From Pseudarthrobacter sp. SSS035 (GTDB taxonomy: Bacteria; Actinomycetota; Actinomycetes; Actinomycetales; Micrococcaceae), in assembly GCF_023273875.1 (NCBI RefSeq), contig NZ_CP096882.1:4092001-4156000 (forward strand): DNA of 64,000 bases, read 5' to 3'. A model generated the notes under the pieces. That model ran no database searches and was not told the DNA's origin. It saw only the letters and a list, made by a program, of their open reading frames with translations. Positions 24,678 through 33,394 of the stretch are shown here, one piece after another. Numbering within the stretch: position 1 is the first letter of the stretch; each line of letters starts with the position of its first letter. Both the position numbers and the translations under genes were made by a program.

Positions 24678-27071
24678 TTGGAAGAACGTTCGGCGTCGGT
24701 GCCAACGGCAGGCGGGGATAACAGTCCGGGACACGGGGTTCAGACCGGACTGACCGCTTCCGCACGCCCGGCGCCAGTTGTTCCCGTGGACAAATCGGGC
24801 GCCCGCCCTACATTTCCCGGACGCCGCGAACGAACCCGCTCCCGCCTGGCCCGGCTGACCGGCCGCGGCACGGCAACCTATTCGCCCATTCTTGAGCCGC
24901 TGCTGCGTACCGTCCGTGCGAACAACCCAAAAGAAGATTTTGATCTCATCCAGCGCGCCTTCGAGGTGGCTGAGCAGAGCCACCGTGGGCAGAAGCGCAA
25001 GAGCGGTGATCCCTACATCACCCACCCCGTGGCCGTAGCAACCATCCTCGCTGAGCTGGGCCTCAGCGGAACCACACTCGCCGCGGCACTGCTGCACGAC
25101 ACGGTCGAGGATACCCCTTACACACTGGCGGACCTCAAAAGGGACTTCGGTCCAGAGGTTGCCATGCTGGTAGACGGCGTCACCAAGCTGGACAAAGTCA
25201 GCTTTGGTGAAGCCGCGCAGTCAGAGACCGTCCGCAAGATGGTTGTGGCCATGGCCAAGGACATCCGGGTCCTGATGATCAAGCTCGCGGACAGGCTCCA
25301 CAACGCCCGGACCTGGCGGTTTGTCTCCGCGGAGTCATCGGCCCGAAAAGCCCGCGAAACCCTGGAAATATTCGCGCCCCTGGCCCACCGCCTGGGCATG
25401 AACACCATCAAATGGGAGTTGGAGGACCTGTCCTTCGCGGCCCTGTATCCAAAAGTCTATGAGGAAATCGTCCGCATGGTGGGCGACCGCACCCCGGAAC
25501 GGGAGAAAAGCCTCGGCGTCATCCGGGACCAGATCACTGAGGATCTCCGTACTGCCCGGATCAAGGCCACCATTACCGGCAGGCCGAAGCACTATTACTC
25601 GATCTACCAGAAGATGATCGTCCGGGACAAGGATTTCGACGACATCAACGACCTCATGGGCGTCCGTGTACTCGTCGATTCGGTCCGGGACTGTTACGCC
25701 GCCCTAGGCACCATGCATTCGCGCTGGAACCCGCTGCCGGGGCGGTTCAAAGACTACATCGCCATGCCCAAGTTCAATATGTACCAGTCGCTGCACACCA
25801 CGGTGATCGGACCCGGTGGCAAGCCCGTGGAGATCCAGATCAGGACCCACGAAATGCACCGCCGTGCTGAGTACGGTGTCGCCGCCCACTGGAAGTACAA
25901 GGATCAGCCCAGCCGTACGGCTGTCGGGCCGGGCAGCCCCCGCGACGGTGACATGGGCTGGCTGAGGTCCCTGGTGGACTGGCAGCAGGAAACGTCCGAT
26001 CCCGGAGAATTCCTGGACTCGCTGCGGTTTGAGATCAACGCCCGCGAAGTCTTTGTCTTTACCCCCAAGGGTGAGGTCATGGCACTGCCCGCCGGATCGA
26101 CTCCGGTGGATTTTGCGTACGCCGTCCACACCGAGGTGGGGCACCGCACCATCGGCGCACGGGTCAACGGCAAGCTGGTCCCGCTCAACAGCGAGCTGAA
26201 CCACGGCGACTGGGTGGAGATCTTCACCTCGAAGGCGGAAGGCGCCGGCCCCAGCCAGGACTGGCAGCATTTCGTCAAGAGCGCGCGTGCGCGGAACAAG
26301 ATCCGCCAGTGGTTCAGCAAGGAACGCCGCGAAGAGGCAATCGACCGTGGCAAGGAACTCCTGACCCGGGCGATGCGCAAACAGAACCTGCCCCTGCAGC
26401 GCCTGATGACGCACGAGGCCCTCGCGGCGGTAGCCGCAGAGTTCAAGTACCTTGACATCTCGGGCCTCTACGCCGGCGTGGGCGACGGTCATACGTCAGC
26501 GCAGTCGGTCATGGAGAAACTCGTTGAAAGCCTGGGCGGCAACGAGAGCACTGACGACGACATCACTGAAGTCAGCATCCCCACGCAGGTGGCCAAAACC
26601 AAGTTCTCCGATTCCGGCGTGGTGGTGCGCGGCGTTGGCGATGTCTGGGTGAAGCTCGCGCGCTGTTGCACGCCCGTTCCGCCGGATCCGATTCTCGGTT
26701 TTGTCACCCGCGGCTCCGGGGTTTCGGTGCACCGCACGGACTGCACCAACATTTCGGATCTCCGGGACCAACCCGACAGGATTGTCGAGGTGGACTGGGC
26801 ACCCACCCAGTCAAGTGTTTTCCTGGTGGAGATCCAGGTTGAGGCGCTGGACCGGAAGTCCCTGCTCTCCGACGTCACGCGTGTCCTGTCCGAGAACCAC
26901 GTCAACATTCTGGCGGCAAGCGTGAACACCTCCACCGACAGGGTGGCCATCTCCAGGTTCGCCTTCGAGATGGGCGACCCCAAGTACCTCAGCCACGTTC
27001 TCAGTGCCGTGCGGCGCATCGACGGCGTGTTCGACGTCTACCGGACCACCGGTAACAAGCGCCGGAGCTAG
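24678..27071 (+). CDS. rel: Bifunctional (p)ppGpp synthetase/hydrolase Rel
   Basis: About 797 residues. The order is HD hydrolase domain (HPVAVATILAELG, AALLHDTVED), synthetase domain (YYSIYQKM, then RDKD-FDDINDLMGVRV), TGS domain (VFVFTPKGEVMALPAGSTPVDFAYAVHT), a Cys-containing region (KLARCCTPVPPDPILGFVTRG) and a C-terminal ACT domain. The RDKD motif is the form found in bifunctional rather than synthesis-only enzymes. It controls the stringent response. TTG 24678 has GAGGGG seven bases upstream and is preferred; GTG 24663 would add five residues but lacks an RBS. An antisense ORF overlaps its last 260 bases. Confidence 0.95.
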   Translation: MEERSASVPTAGGDNSPGHGVQTGLTASARPAPVVPVDKSGARPTFPGRRERTRSRLARLTGRGTATYSPILEPLLRTVRANNPKEDFDLIQRAFEVAEQSHRGQKRKSGDPYITHPVAVATILAELGLSGTTLAAALLHDTVEDTPYTLADLKRDFGPEVAMLVDGVTKLDKVSFGEAAQSETVRKMVVAMAKDIRVLMIKLADRLHNARTWRFVSAESSARKARETLEIFAPLAHRLGMNTIKWELEDLSFAALYPKVYEEIVRMVGDRTPEREKSLGVIRDQITEDLRTARIKATITGRPKHYYSIYQKMIVRDKDFDDINDLMGVRVLVDSVRDCYAALGTMHSRWNPLPGRFKDYIAMPKFNMYQSLHTTVIGPGGKPVEIQIRTHEMHRRAEYGVAAHWKYKDQPSRTAVGPGSPRDGDMGWLRSLVDWQQETSDPGEFLDSLRFEINAREVFVFTPKGEVMALPAGSTPVDFAYAVHTEVGHRTIGARVNGKLVPLNSELNHGDWVEIFTSKAEGAGPSQDWQHFVKSARARNKIRQWFSKERREEAIDRGKELLTRAMRKQNLPLQRLMTHEALAAVAAEFKYLDISGLYAGVGDGHTSAQSVMEKLVESLGGNESTDDDITEVSIPTQVAKTKFSDSGVVVRGVGDVWVKLARCCTPVPPDPILGFVTRGSGVSVHRTDCTNISDLRDQPDRIVEVDWAPTQSSVFLVEIQVEALDRKSLLSDVTRVLSENHVNILAASVNTSTDRVAISRFAFEMGDPKYLSHVLSAVRRIDGVFDVYRTTGNKRRS

Positions 27072-27638
27072 CAGGGCCAGTTTTTCCAGTGCAGCCCGTT
27101 TGTGGGGGACCCGCGGGCTGGCCTCAATGGCCAGGATCAGCAGGCGCAGCCGCACGTCCCGCTCCGGGCGGGCCAGCAACCCCGCTAGCGCCGGCAAGGC
27201 CCGGTGGGCGTCGACATGCAGGGCGATGTCGACGGCGGTGCGCAGTGGACTCGACACCATCAGCCCGCCCATGCTGACAACGTCGAACGGCCCAAGCCGG
27301 ACTTCATGGAGCGTGCAGCCCCTTGTGTTGCGGAGGCTCGAAATCCGCCGCTTCGCATCCACAAGCAAGGCCAACCGGTCCGGTTCAGCCGCACAGCCGT
27401 AGATCCAGGCCGCCGTCATCCGCCCGGCCACCACGCGTTGCCTGACGGCCGCCGGAACCGCGTTGGCCACCGTTCTGGCCCGCACCTGGGGTGACGCGGG
27501 AGCATCCGGCAACGTGAAGCCGCGCTGGTGGAACTGCGCCAGGACACCGTCCGCTGCCAGCGACTGGAGTTCGGGCCACGCGAAAGGCTTGCCCGGCGAA
27601 TACAGGTCCGGGTATTGGGGTGGTGGGGAGGTGGCCAT
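26811..27638 (-). CDS. AbiEi-like antitoxin-type protein, antisense-overlapping rel
   Basis: The frame encodes 275 residues. Residues 1 to about 189 lie outside rel and look like a real protein: an N-terminal winged-helix-like part (ADGVLAQFHQRGFTLP), then MTAAWIYGCA, LALLVDAKRRISSLRNTRGCTLHEV, VVSMGGLMVSSPLRTAVDIAL and RALPALAGLL, a pattern I associate with AbiEi-type type IV antitoxins and related actinobacterial proteins. The last ~87 residues are read antisense to the Rel ACT domain and look like shadow sequence, so the original 3' end may have been lost or the protein simply runs on. No AbiEii-like toxin is adjacent, so a toxin-antitoxin function is not supported. Confidence 0.6.
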   Translation of the reverse strand: MATSPPPQYPDLYSPGKPFAWPELQSLAADGVLAQFHQRGFTLPDAPASPQVRARTVANAVPAAVRQRVVAGRMTAAWIYGCAAEPDRLALLVDAKRRISSLRNTRGCTLHEVRLGPFDVVSMGGLMVSSPLRTAVDIALHVDAHRALPALAGLLARPERDVRLRLLILAIEASPRVPHKRAALEKLALLAPALVTGGPVDVEHAVDAPHGTENVAEVLGVAHLEGEPGDGHPVGGGVHACRQNVDVVLGQDTRDVGEQGLPVQRLNLDLHQENT

Positions 27639-27674
27639 CCCCCCATCCTGCCGCGTCTTCCCTTAACGCGCACA

Positions 27675-27712
27675 GGCCCGGCCCCGGTTATGTGGATAAC
27701 CGGGACCGGGCC
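27675..27712. terminator. Strong hairpin downstream of the DUF349 gene
   Basis: 17-base arms 27675-27691 and 27696-27712 around a GTGG loop with a single mismatch. It lies leftward of the DUF349 stop (27763) and upstream of the AbiEi-like gene, so it should end DUF349 transcription. Confidence 0.75.
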
Positions 27713-27762
27713 CATGCGTCCTGCGACAGGCGCCTGACGAAAGGCGTCCTACAAACTACTGA

Positions 27763-29409
27763 CTAGGAAAGCTCGCTGGCCGAGCGCTGGATCTGGTCCA
27801 ACCATGCCTGCCTCGCCTCGAGGGCTTCGCGGGCCCCCTTGATCTTGCGCTGGTCGCCGGCTTTTTCGGCCTTGGCGAGATCGTCCTGCAGGCCGGAAAT
27901 GGCTGCTTCCAGCTGCGACAGGGCGCTGTTGGTACGGGCCTTCGTCTCGGGGTTGGAGCGCTGCCAGTTTTCCTCTTCGGCGTTGCGGACAGCGTCCTCC
28001 ACCTTGCGGAGGCCGGCTTCGATGCGGCCCATGTCGGCGCGGGGCACCTTGCCGGCTTCTTCCCAGCGGTCCCGGACAGACTGGAGCGCCTTCTTGGCCG
28101 CGGCCAGGTCCTTGACCGGCAGGATGGTGTTCGCCTCGACGAGGAGCGATTCCTTCACCGTGAGGTTGGCAGCGTATTCCTGGTCGATCTCCTCGTTGGC
28201 TGCCTGCCGGTGCGTGAAGAACACATCCTGGGCGGCACGGAAACGGGCCCAGAGGGCGTCGTCGTCCTTGCGGCTGGCGCGCGGTGAGGCCTTCCATTCA
28301 TCCATGAGCCGGCGGTATTCGCCGGCGGCAAAGCCCCAGTCGGTGGACGAGGACAGGGCCTCGGCTTCGGTGATGAGCTTCTCCTTGGCCGATTTTGCGG
28401 CCGAGTTGGTGCTGTCCAGCTGGGAGAAGTAGGCGCGGCGGTGACGGTCGAAGACGGTGCGGGCGGCACGGAACCGCTTCCACAAGGCGTCCTCGTTGCT
28501 GCGGCCAAGCCGGATGCCGCCCTTCTGGGCTGTCTTCCAGCTTTCAAAAAGATCGTTCATCCGGGCGCTGGAGGTCTTCCATTGGATCTGTGCGGGATCC
28601 TGCCCCGAGATCTCTTCGGCTTCGGCCACGATGGCCTCGCGGGCCGCGAGCTCGGCGGAGCGAACGGCGTCGTGTTCTGCCTTCTCTGCCTTTTCGAGTT
28701 CTGCGATCTGCACGGAAACAGCGTCGAGCCGTGCTTCTGTGGAACGGAGGTCTCCCACCATGTTCCGCTCCGCCAGCTGCTCGCGCAGGTGCGTGACGGT
28801 CTTCTGCATATCGGTGCTGGGCGCCCTGGAGCTGATGCGCTGCTCCAGGAGCAGGACCTGCGCAACAATGTCGTCATGCTTCCTCGCGAAGTAGGCAAGG
28901 GCTTCGTCATTGCTGACGCCGGGGTACTGGCCCACCGGGTGCTCGTCGCCGTCGATCGTCAGGAATACGTGGCCGTCACCCTCGACACGGCCCCACTTTG
29001 CGGCTTCCGCCAGCGAGGTCGCGGAGGCGACCGGAGCTGGTGCTGCCACAGGTGCGGCTGCCGCCGGCTTGGGCCGGGCGGCGAAGGCTGCCGGTGACGG
29101 GGCGGGTCGAGCTGCCGGAACAGGCACCGGTGCCGGAGCCGGGGCTTCGTCAGCCGCGCTCTCGTCACCGGCCGCACTCTCTTCAACCGGTGCGGCCGGG
29201 ACCTCGGCACGTTCCGCCAGGGCCACCGGGGCCTCGGCATCTTCGGCCTGGACGGCCACGCCCTCTGGATCCACGTCCGCTTCGGCCGCGGTTTCGTCAA
29301 CCGTGGCCTGTTCGGCGGTCGCCTGGACAGCGTCTGCCTGGTCAGCCACGGGGGCCGTTACCTCGGTCAGGTCTGCTGCTGTTTCGTCGGATTTCTGACT
29401 GTCTGTCAC
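27763..29409 (-). CDS. DUF349 domain protein with acidic Ala/Pro N-terminus
   Basis: 548 residues. An N-terminal 150-residue segment is almost only Ala, Glu, Val, Pro and Asp and is probably disordered. Then come a conserved segment (AKWGRVEGDGHVFLTIDGDEHPVG) and several DUF349 repeats, recognisable by W..F..A...F...R patterns (LWKRFRAARTVFDRHR, LWARFRAAQDVFFTHR). The C-terminal half is mostly helical coiled coil. The role in actinobacteria is not established. GTG 29409 is the start, with weak RBS. It is the neighbour of a cyclophilin and hisS, a common arrangement. Confidence 0.85.
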   Translation of the reverse strand: MTDSQKSDETAADLTEVTAPVADQADAVQATAEQATVDETAAEADVDPEGVAVQAEDAEAPVALAERAEVPAAPVEESAAGDESAADEAPAPAPVPVPAARPAPSPAAFAARPKPAAAAPVAAPAPVASATSLAEAAKWGRVEGDGHVFLTIDGDEHPVGQYPGVSNDEALAYFARKHDDIVAQVLLLEQRISSRAPSTDMQKTVTHLREQLAERNMVGDLRSTEARLDAVSVQIAELEKAEKAEHDAVRSAELAAREAIVAEAEEISGQDPAQIQWKTSSARMNDLFESWKTAQKGGIRLGRSNEDALWKRFRAARTVFDRHRRAYFSQLDSTNSAAKSAKEKLITEAEALSSSTDWGFAAGEYRRLMDEWKASPRASRKDDDALWARFRAAQDVFFTHRQAANEEIDQEYAANLTVKESLLVEANTILPVKDLAAAKKALQSVRDRWEEAGKVPRADMGRIEAGLRKVEDAVRNAEEENWQRSNPETKARTNSALSQLEAAISGLQDDLAKAEKAGDQRKIKGAREALEARQAWLDQIQRSASELS

Positions 29410-29476
29410 CGCTAAAAGTCTTTCGCTTGGAGGGAAATACTCACGTACTGCACCGCGGCCGTAAGGGCCTGGCTTC

Positions 29477-30277
29477 CTACTTCAGAGAAACCGAGTCTAT
29501 CGTGACTGGTTGCACAGGTGCGCCGTCTGATGCGCTGGAGCCGGGCTGGATTCCCGCGGCGGCAATGGCATTGACTGCTTCCATTCCAGAAGTCACCTTG
29601 CCCACCACCGTATAGCCCCCGGCCGAGTCGGCGGGAATCACCGTGTCTTTGTAGACCACAAAGAACTGCTTGCCGTTACCGTAGGCGTTGTCGCCGGACC
29701 GGGCGATGGCAATCGTGCCCGCAGGGTAGATGTTGTCTACTGGCGTGTTTTCGAGGGGACCCCAGGTGTACTCGGGGTCGGCAGTAGCGGTGGCGCCACC
29801 GCACTGCAGGAGTCCGAAGGTTTCGCCCGTGGTCAGCCGGTGGCACGCGCTGCCGTTGTAGAAGCCCTCGTCCGTCAGTGCTTTGAAGACCGCGGCAGCC
29901 TGGGGTGCCTTGGTACCGTCGATTTCGACGCCGAGCACGTTCCCGTTCAGTGCCAGTTCACCGGTGAACACCTTCCCGGCGGCAGTGTCCGGGGCCGGGA
30001 TGTTCGCGCCGTTCGTGGCGGGCGCGGAAGGCGTGGGGGAGTCGGTTGGGCTGGTCAGGCCAGCCTCCGCGGCGGCGAATTCCTGTTCAGTGGGATTGCC
30101 GGCAAAGGCAGTGAACTGAAGCACGACGGCGAGCAGGACGGCGGCGGTTCCGGCGCAGGCGGCGATGAGGTTGTCGCGCTTGCGGCGTTTCTCCTGGTCC
30201 CGCCGCAGCTCGCGCTTTGCCTCCATCTGCTGGATGCGCCGTTTGGCTTCGCGGGCGCTGCGTGAACTGGCCGCCAA
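29477..30277 (-). CDS. Membrane-anchored cyclophilin-type peptidyl-prolyl isomerase
   Basis: 266 residues. A basic, helical N-terminus (SAREAKRRIQQMEAKRELRRDQEKRRKRD) precedes one membrane helix (LIAACAGTAAVLLAVVLQFTAF), so the C-terminal cyclophilin domain is outside the membrane. The domain shows GSACHRLTTG, GGATATADP, GTIAIAR and KQFFVVYKD. Catalytic positions are partly changed from canonical cyclophilin A (FHR to CHRL, QGGD to QCGGA), typical for this actinobacterial group. The start is TTG 30277, with AGGAGG 5 bases upstream. It diverges from hisS. Confidence 0.9.
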   Translation of the reverse strand: MAASSRSAREAKRRIQQMEAKRELRRDQEKRRKRDNLIAACAGTAAVLLAVVLQFTAFAGNPTEQEFAAAEAGLTSPTDSPTPSAPATNGANIPAPDTAAGKVFTGELALNGNVLGVEIDGTKAPQAAAVFKALTDEGFYNGSACHRLTTGETFGLLQCGGATATADPEYTWGPLENTPVDNIYPAGTIAIARSGDNAYGNGKQFFVVYKDTVIPADSAGGYTVVGKVTSGMEAVNAIAAAGIQPGSSASDGAPVQPVTIDSVSLK

Positions 30278-30385
30278 TGGTCCTCCTTGTATCGGGCCGC
30301 GTCCGGTAGGAACTGAATCCGGAGGCGGTTGTCTGCCGGCAGCGTTGCGGTGCCGGCCGCCGTATTAGAGATGCCGGCGGATGAC

Positions 30386-30416
30386 GCATAAACTGACTGC
30401 CGCACATAGTTTATGC
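30386..30416. repeat. Inverted repeat in the ppi-hisS divergent region
   Basis: Perfect 9-bp arms GCATAAACT (30386-30394) and AGTTTATGC (30408-30416) around 13 bases, AT-rich in a GC-rich region. A second hairpin follows at 30443-30459 (CCGCCCG-TTT-CGGGCGG). The pair lies in the leader of hisS. It could be an operator. Confidence 0.6.
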
Positions 30417-30509
30417 ATGAGTTGCCGGACTGCCGCCGTTCCCCGCCCGTTTCGGGCGGAATGCCGGGCAAAGTCCCAGGCACCCTTCATCAAGAGGAGA
30501 ACTTCCACC

Positions 30510-31895
30510 ATGGCACGCACCGCCTCCCTGTCCGGATTCCCCGAGTGGCTTCCCGAGGAGCGGCTGGTGGAGCTGCACGTGCTGGACACCCTTCGCAAGG
30601 TTTTTGAGCTGCACGGCTTCGCGTCCATCGAGACCCGTGCCGTGGAAACCGTGGCCCAGCTCCTGCGCAAGGGTGAGATTGATAAGGAGGTGTACGGCCT
30701 CAGCCGCCTTCAGGACGACGACGCCGACACCTCCGAGGCGGGCAAGGCCGGCAAAGCGGACCCCCATGCCCTCGCGCTGCACTTCGACCTCACGGTGCCT
30801 TTTGCGCGGTACGTCGTCGAGAACGCCGGGTACCTCGCGTTCCCGTTCCGGCGCTACCAGATCCAGAAAGTCTGGCGCGGGGAACGCCCGCAGGAAGGCC
30901 GGGCCCGTGAATTCACCCAGGCAGACATCGATGTGGTGGGTGACGGCGAGCTGCCGTTCCGCTATGACGTGGAGATTGCCCTGGTCATTGCCGAAGCCTT
31001 GAGCGCACTGCCGATTCCGGACTTCCGCCTTCGGATCAACAACCGCAAGCTTGCCGAAGGCTTCTACCGCGGCATCGGCCTGGATGACACCGCCGGCGTG
31101 CTCCGCAGCATCGACAAGCTGGAAAAGATCGGCGCAGCCAAGGTCGCAGATCTGCTCAAGACCGAACTGGGTGCTACTGATGACCAGGCGCAGGCAGCGC
31201 TGAACCTGGCAGGAATCCGTACCGAGGACACCTCGTTTGTGGCCCAGGTCCGCGCACTCGGCGTGACGAACGACCTCCTCGAGGAGGGCCTCAATGAACT
31301 GGAACAGGTGATCGAAGCCGCCGTGCAGCGCGCGCCGGGCAAGGTTGTTGCCGATCTCAGCATCGCCCGCGGCCTGGATTACTACACCGGCACGGTGGTG
31401 GAGACGGTCCTGGTGGGCCACGAACAGCTCGGTTCCATCTGCTCCGGCGGCCGCTACGACGCCTTGGCGAGCAAGGGCAACCGCAAGTTTCCCGGCGTCG
31501 GCCTCTCCATCGGCGTGACCAGGCTGGTGTCGCGCATCCTGAGCCAGGACCTGGCCAAGGCTTCCCGTTCGGTGCCCACCGCCGTGCTGGTGGCGCTCAC
31601 CACTGACGAGAGTTGGGGTGCCGCGCAGGACGTTGCCTCCCAGCTCCGCAGCCGGGGCATCGCCACCGAAGTGGCCGCCAAGGCCGAGAAGTTCGGCAAG
31701 CAGATCAAATTCGCGGACCGCCGCGGCATCCCCTTCGTCTGGTTCACCGACGACGACGGCAAGCACCAGGTCAAGGACATCCGGTCCGGCGAGCAGGCCG
31801 ACGCCGATCCCGCAACCTGGACGCCGCCGTCGGAAGACCTCAACGTCCAGGTCACAACAGTCCAGGTGCCAGCGGCGGCAGCCCAGCCGGCCTGA
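30510..31895 (+). CDS. hisS: Histidyl-tRNA synthetase
   Basis: 461 residues, class II synthetase. Motif 1 region around PEWLPEERLVELHVLDTLR, motif 2 FRRYQIQKVWRGERPQEGRAREFTQADID, HisA-type ARGLDYYTGTVVE, motif 3 GGRYDALAS...GVGLSIGVTRL, and a C-terminal anticodon domain. ATG 30510 has GAGGAG upstream; the open frame back to 30381 runs through the leader repeat and is rejected. It is the second aminoacyl-tRNA synthetase of four in the window. Confidence 0.96.
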   Translation: MARTASLSGFPEWLPEERLVELHVLDTLRKVFELHGFASIETRAVETVAQLLRKGEIDKEVYGLSRLQDDDADTSEAGKAGKADPHALALHFDLTVPFARYVVENAGYLAFPFRRYQIQKVWRGERPQEGRAREFTQADIDVVGDGELPFRYDVEIALVIAEALSALPIPDFRLRINNRKLAEGFYRGIGLDDTAGVLRSIDKLEKIGAAKVADLLKTELGATDDQAQAALNLAGIRTEDTSFVAQVRALGVTNDLLEEGLNELEQVIEAAVQRAPGKVVADLSIARGLDYYTGTVVETVLVGHEQLGSICSGGRYDALASKGNRKFPGVGLSIGVTRLVSRILSQDLAKASRSVPTAVLVALTTDESWGAAQDVASQLRSRGIATEVAAKAEKFGKQIKFADRRGIPFVWFTDDDGKHQVKDIRSGEQADADPATWTPPSEDLNVQVTTVQVPAAAAQPA

Positions 31896-31929
31896 CACCG
31901 ACGGCGAGGGAGCCGAGCTGCGCCGAAAC

Positions 31930-31997
31930 GGGGCACTTCGACACGGACTCGCCGCATTCTGGGTCTCTTTCTCTGGTTTCGTGCACCAAAGTGCCCC
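31930..31997. repeat. Inverted repeat between hisS and the permease
   Basis: GGGGCACTT at 31930-31938 and AAGTGCCCC at 31989-31997 are perfect 9-bp arms with a 50-base loop that holds a further CGAAAC/GTTTCG-type pair. It lies between convergent genes. Possible terminator or dispersed repeat. Confidence 0.5.
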
Positions 31998-32028
31998 ACG
32001 ACGGCGCGGCTTGCGCCTCTGGCGGCAG

Positions 32029-33285
32029 CTAGCGGCGGAACCGAAGCACCACGAACCGGCCGGCCGCTCCGGTGGCCAGGACTGCGGCCATCCCCAGCAC
32101 TGAAGCGGGCGGCAGCGTGAAAGCCAGCAGCAGGCAACTGATGAAGCCGGCCACATTGAGCCACCGGGGGCCGTGGGCCGGGTGCTCCTCCAGGGTGTAC
32201 GCCGCGGCGTTCGTCACCGCGTAGTAGATGAGCACACCGAAGCTGGAGAACCCCACCACCGTCATCACGTCAGTGGTCAGGATCAGGAAGATCACGACGG
32301 CGGCCACCGCCAGTTCTGCCACGAACGGCACCGTGTGCTTGCCGCCCACGCGGGCCAGGGGCGCCGGCAGATCGCGTTCGCGCGCCATAGCCAACGTTGT
32401 GCGGCCCACTCCGGTGATGAGCGCAAGCAACGCGCCCAGGCACGCCGCTGCCGCGCCGGCCTGGACAACCGGCGCACCGGCGGCGAACTGCGAATTCACT
32501 ACAGCGTCCAGCAGCGGGGCCGTGGCGGCGGCCAGCTTGCCTTCGGTCAAGTGGTTTTGGAGCAGCAGCGCCAACGCCAGGTAGATGACGAAGGCGCCGG
32601 CGAGGGCCGCCAGGATGGCACGCGGAATGGTCCTGGCCGGGTCCTTGACTTCCTCTCCGAGGGTGGCGATGCGCGCGTAGCCTGCGAAGGCGAAGAACAT
32701 CAGGCCGGCGGCCGGCAGCACTCCTTCGATTCCGCCGGCCCCGCCAGAGCCGGACGTCCCGAGGGACGTTCCGCCGGCTGGATGCGGCCCCACGATCGCG
32801 GCAACGGCAACAAACACCAGGGTGGCCAGGACAACACATAGCAGGATCCTGGTCAGGAGTGCTGTGCGGGTAATGCCAAACAGGTTCACAGCGGTCAGCG
32901 CCACCACCGCAGCGATGGCAACCGGCACCGCGTAGCCCGGTGACACGTAGTGGCCGAACGTCAGCGCCATGGCGGCGCAGGAGGCCGTCTTGCCGCTGAC
33001 AAATCCCCAGCCGGCCAGGAAACCGGGCCATTCCCCCAGGCGCTTCCGGCCGTACACGTACGTTCCGCCGCTGGCCGGATACCGTGCAGCCAGTTCCGCG
33101 GAGGCCACCGCGTTGCAGTAGGCCACGGCACCCGCGATCAGGACCGACAGGACCAGGAAATTTCCGGCCAGACCCGCGGCGGGGGCGAAGACCACAAAAA
33201 CGCCGGCCCCGAGCATGGAGCCCAGGCCGATGGACGTGGCGTCAAACACGCCCAGCCTGCGTTGAAGCTGCTGGTGTTCGGGCAT
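32029..33285 (-). CDS. APC superfamily amino-acid permease
   Basis: 418 residues with about 12 hydrophobic helices. Helix 1 has the APC signature GLGSMLGAGVFVVFAPAAG, and ARYPASGGTYVYGRKRLGEWPGFLAGW is the helix 2-3 region of amino acid/polyamine permeases. FAFAGYARIATLGEEVKDPARTIPRAI is the conserved helix 6-7 loop. The substrate is not evident; it is an importer or exchanger in the cytoplasmic membrane. No RBS is clear ahead of ATG 33285. It diverges from aspS. Confidence 0.9.
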   Translation of the reverse strand: MPEHQQLQRRLGVFDATSIGLGSMLGAGVFVVFAPAAGLAGNFLVLSVLIAGAVAYCNAVASAELAARYPASGGTYVYGRKRLGEWPGFLAGWGFVSGKTASCAAMALTFGHYVSPGYAVPVAIAAVVALTAVNLFGITRTALLTRILLCVVLATLVFVAVAAIVGPHPAGGTSLGTSGSGGAGGIEGVLPAAGLMFFAFAGYARIATLGEEVKDPARTIPRAILAALAGAFVIYLALALLLQNHLTEGKLAAATAPLLDAVVNSQFAAGAPVVQAGAAAACLGALLALITGVGRTTLAMARERDLPAPLARVGGKHTVPFVAELAVAAVVIFLILTTDVMTVVGFSSFGVLIYYAVTNAAAYTLEEHPAHGPRWLNVAGFISCLLLAFTLPPASVLGMAAVLATGAAGRFVVLRFRR

Positions 33286-33394
33286 GGGGGAGGCGGGCCT
33301 TTCCAGCGGGTAAACTCAGACGGGATTGTTCCCGGAACGATCCTATGCAGTTTTATCTTTTGTTTTCCTGCTGTCGTCTTCAGAAAGGCGTGCT

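Noticed and set aside
26811..27638. Complete type IV toxin-antitoxin system
   Set aside because: Only the AbiEi-like half is present; both neighbours are housekeeping genes, with no AbiEii-like nucleotidyltransferase.
30411..32156. 581-codon antisense ORF across hisS
   Set aside because: Shadow of hisS; product lacks domains.
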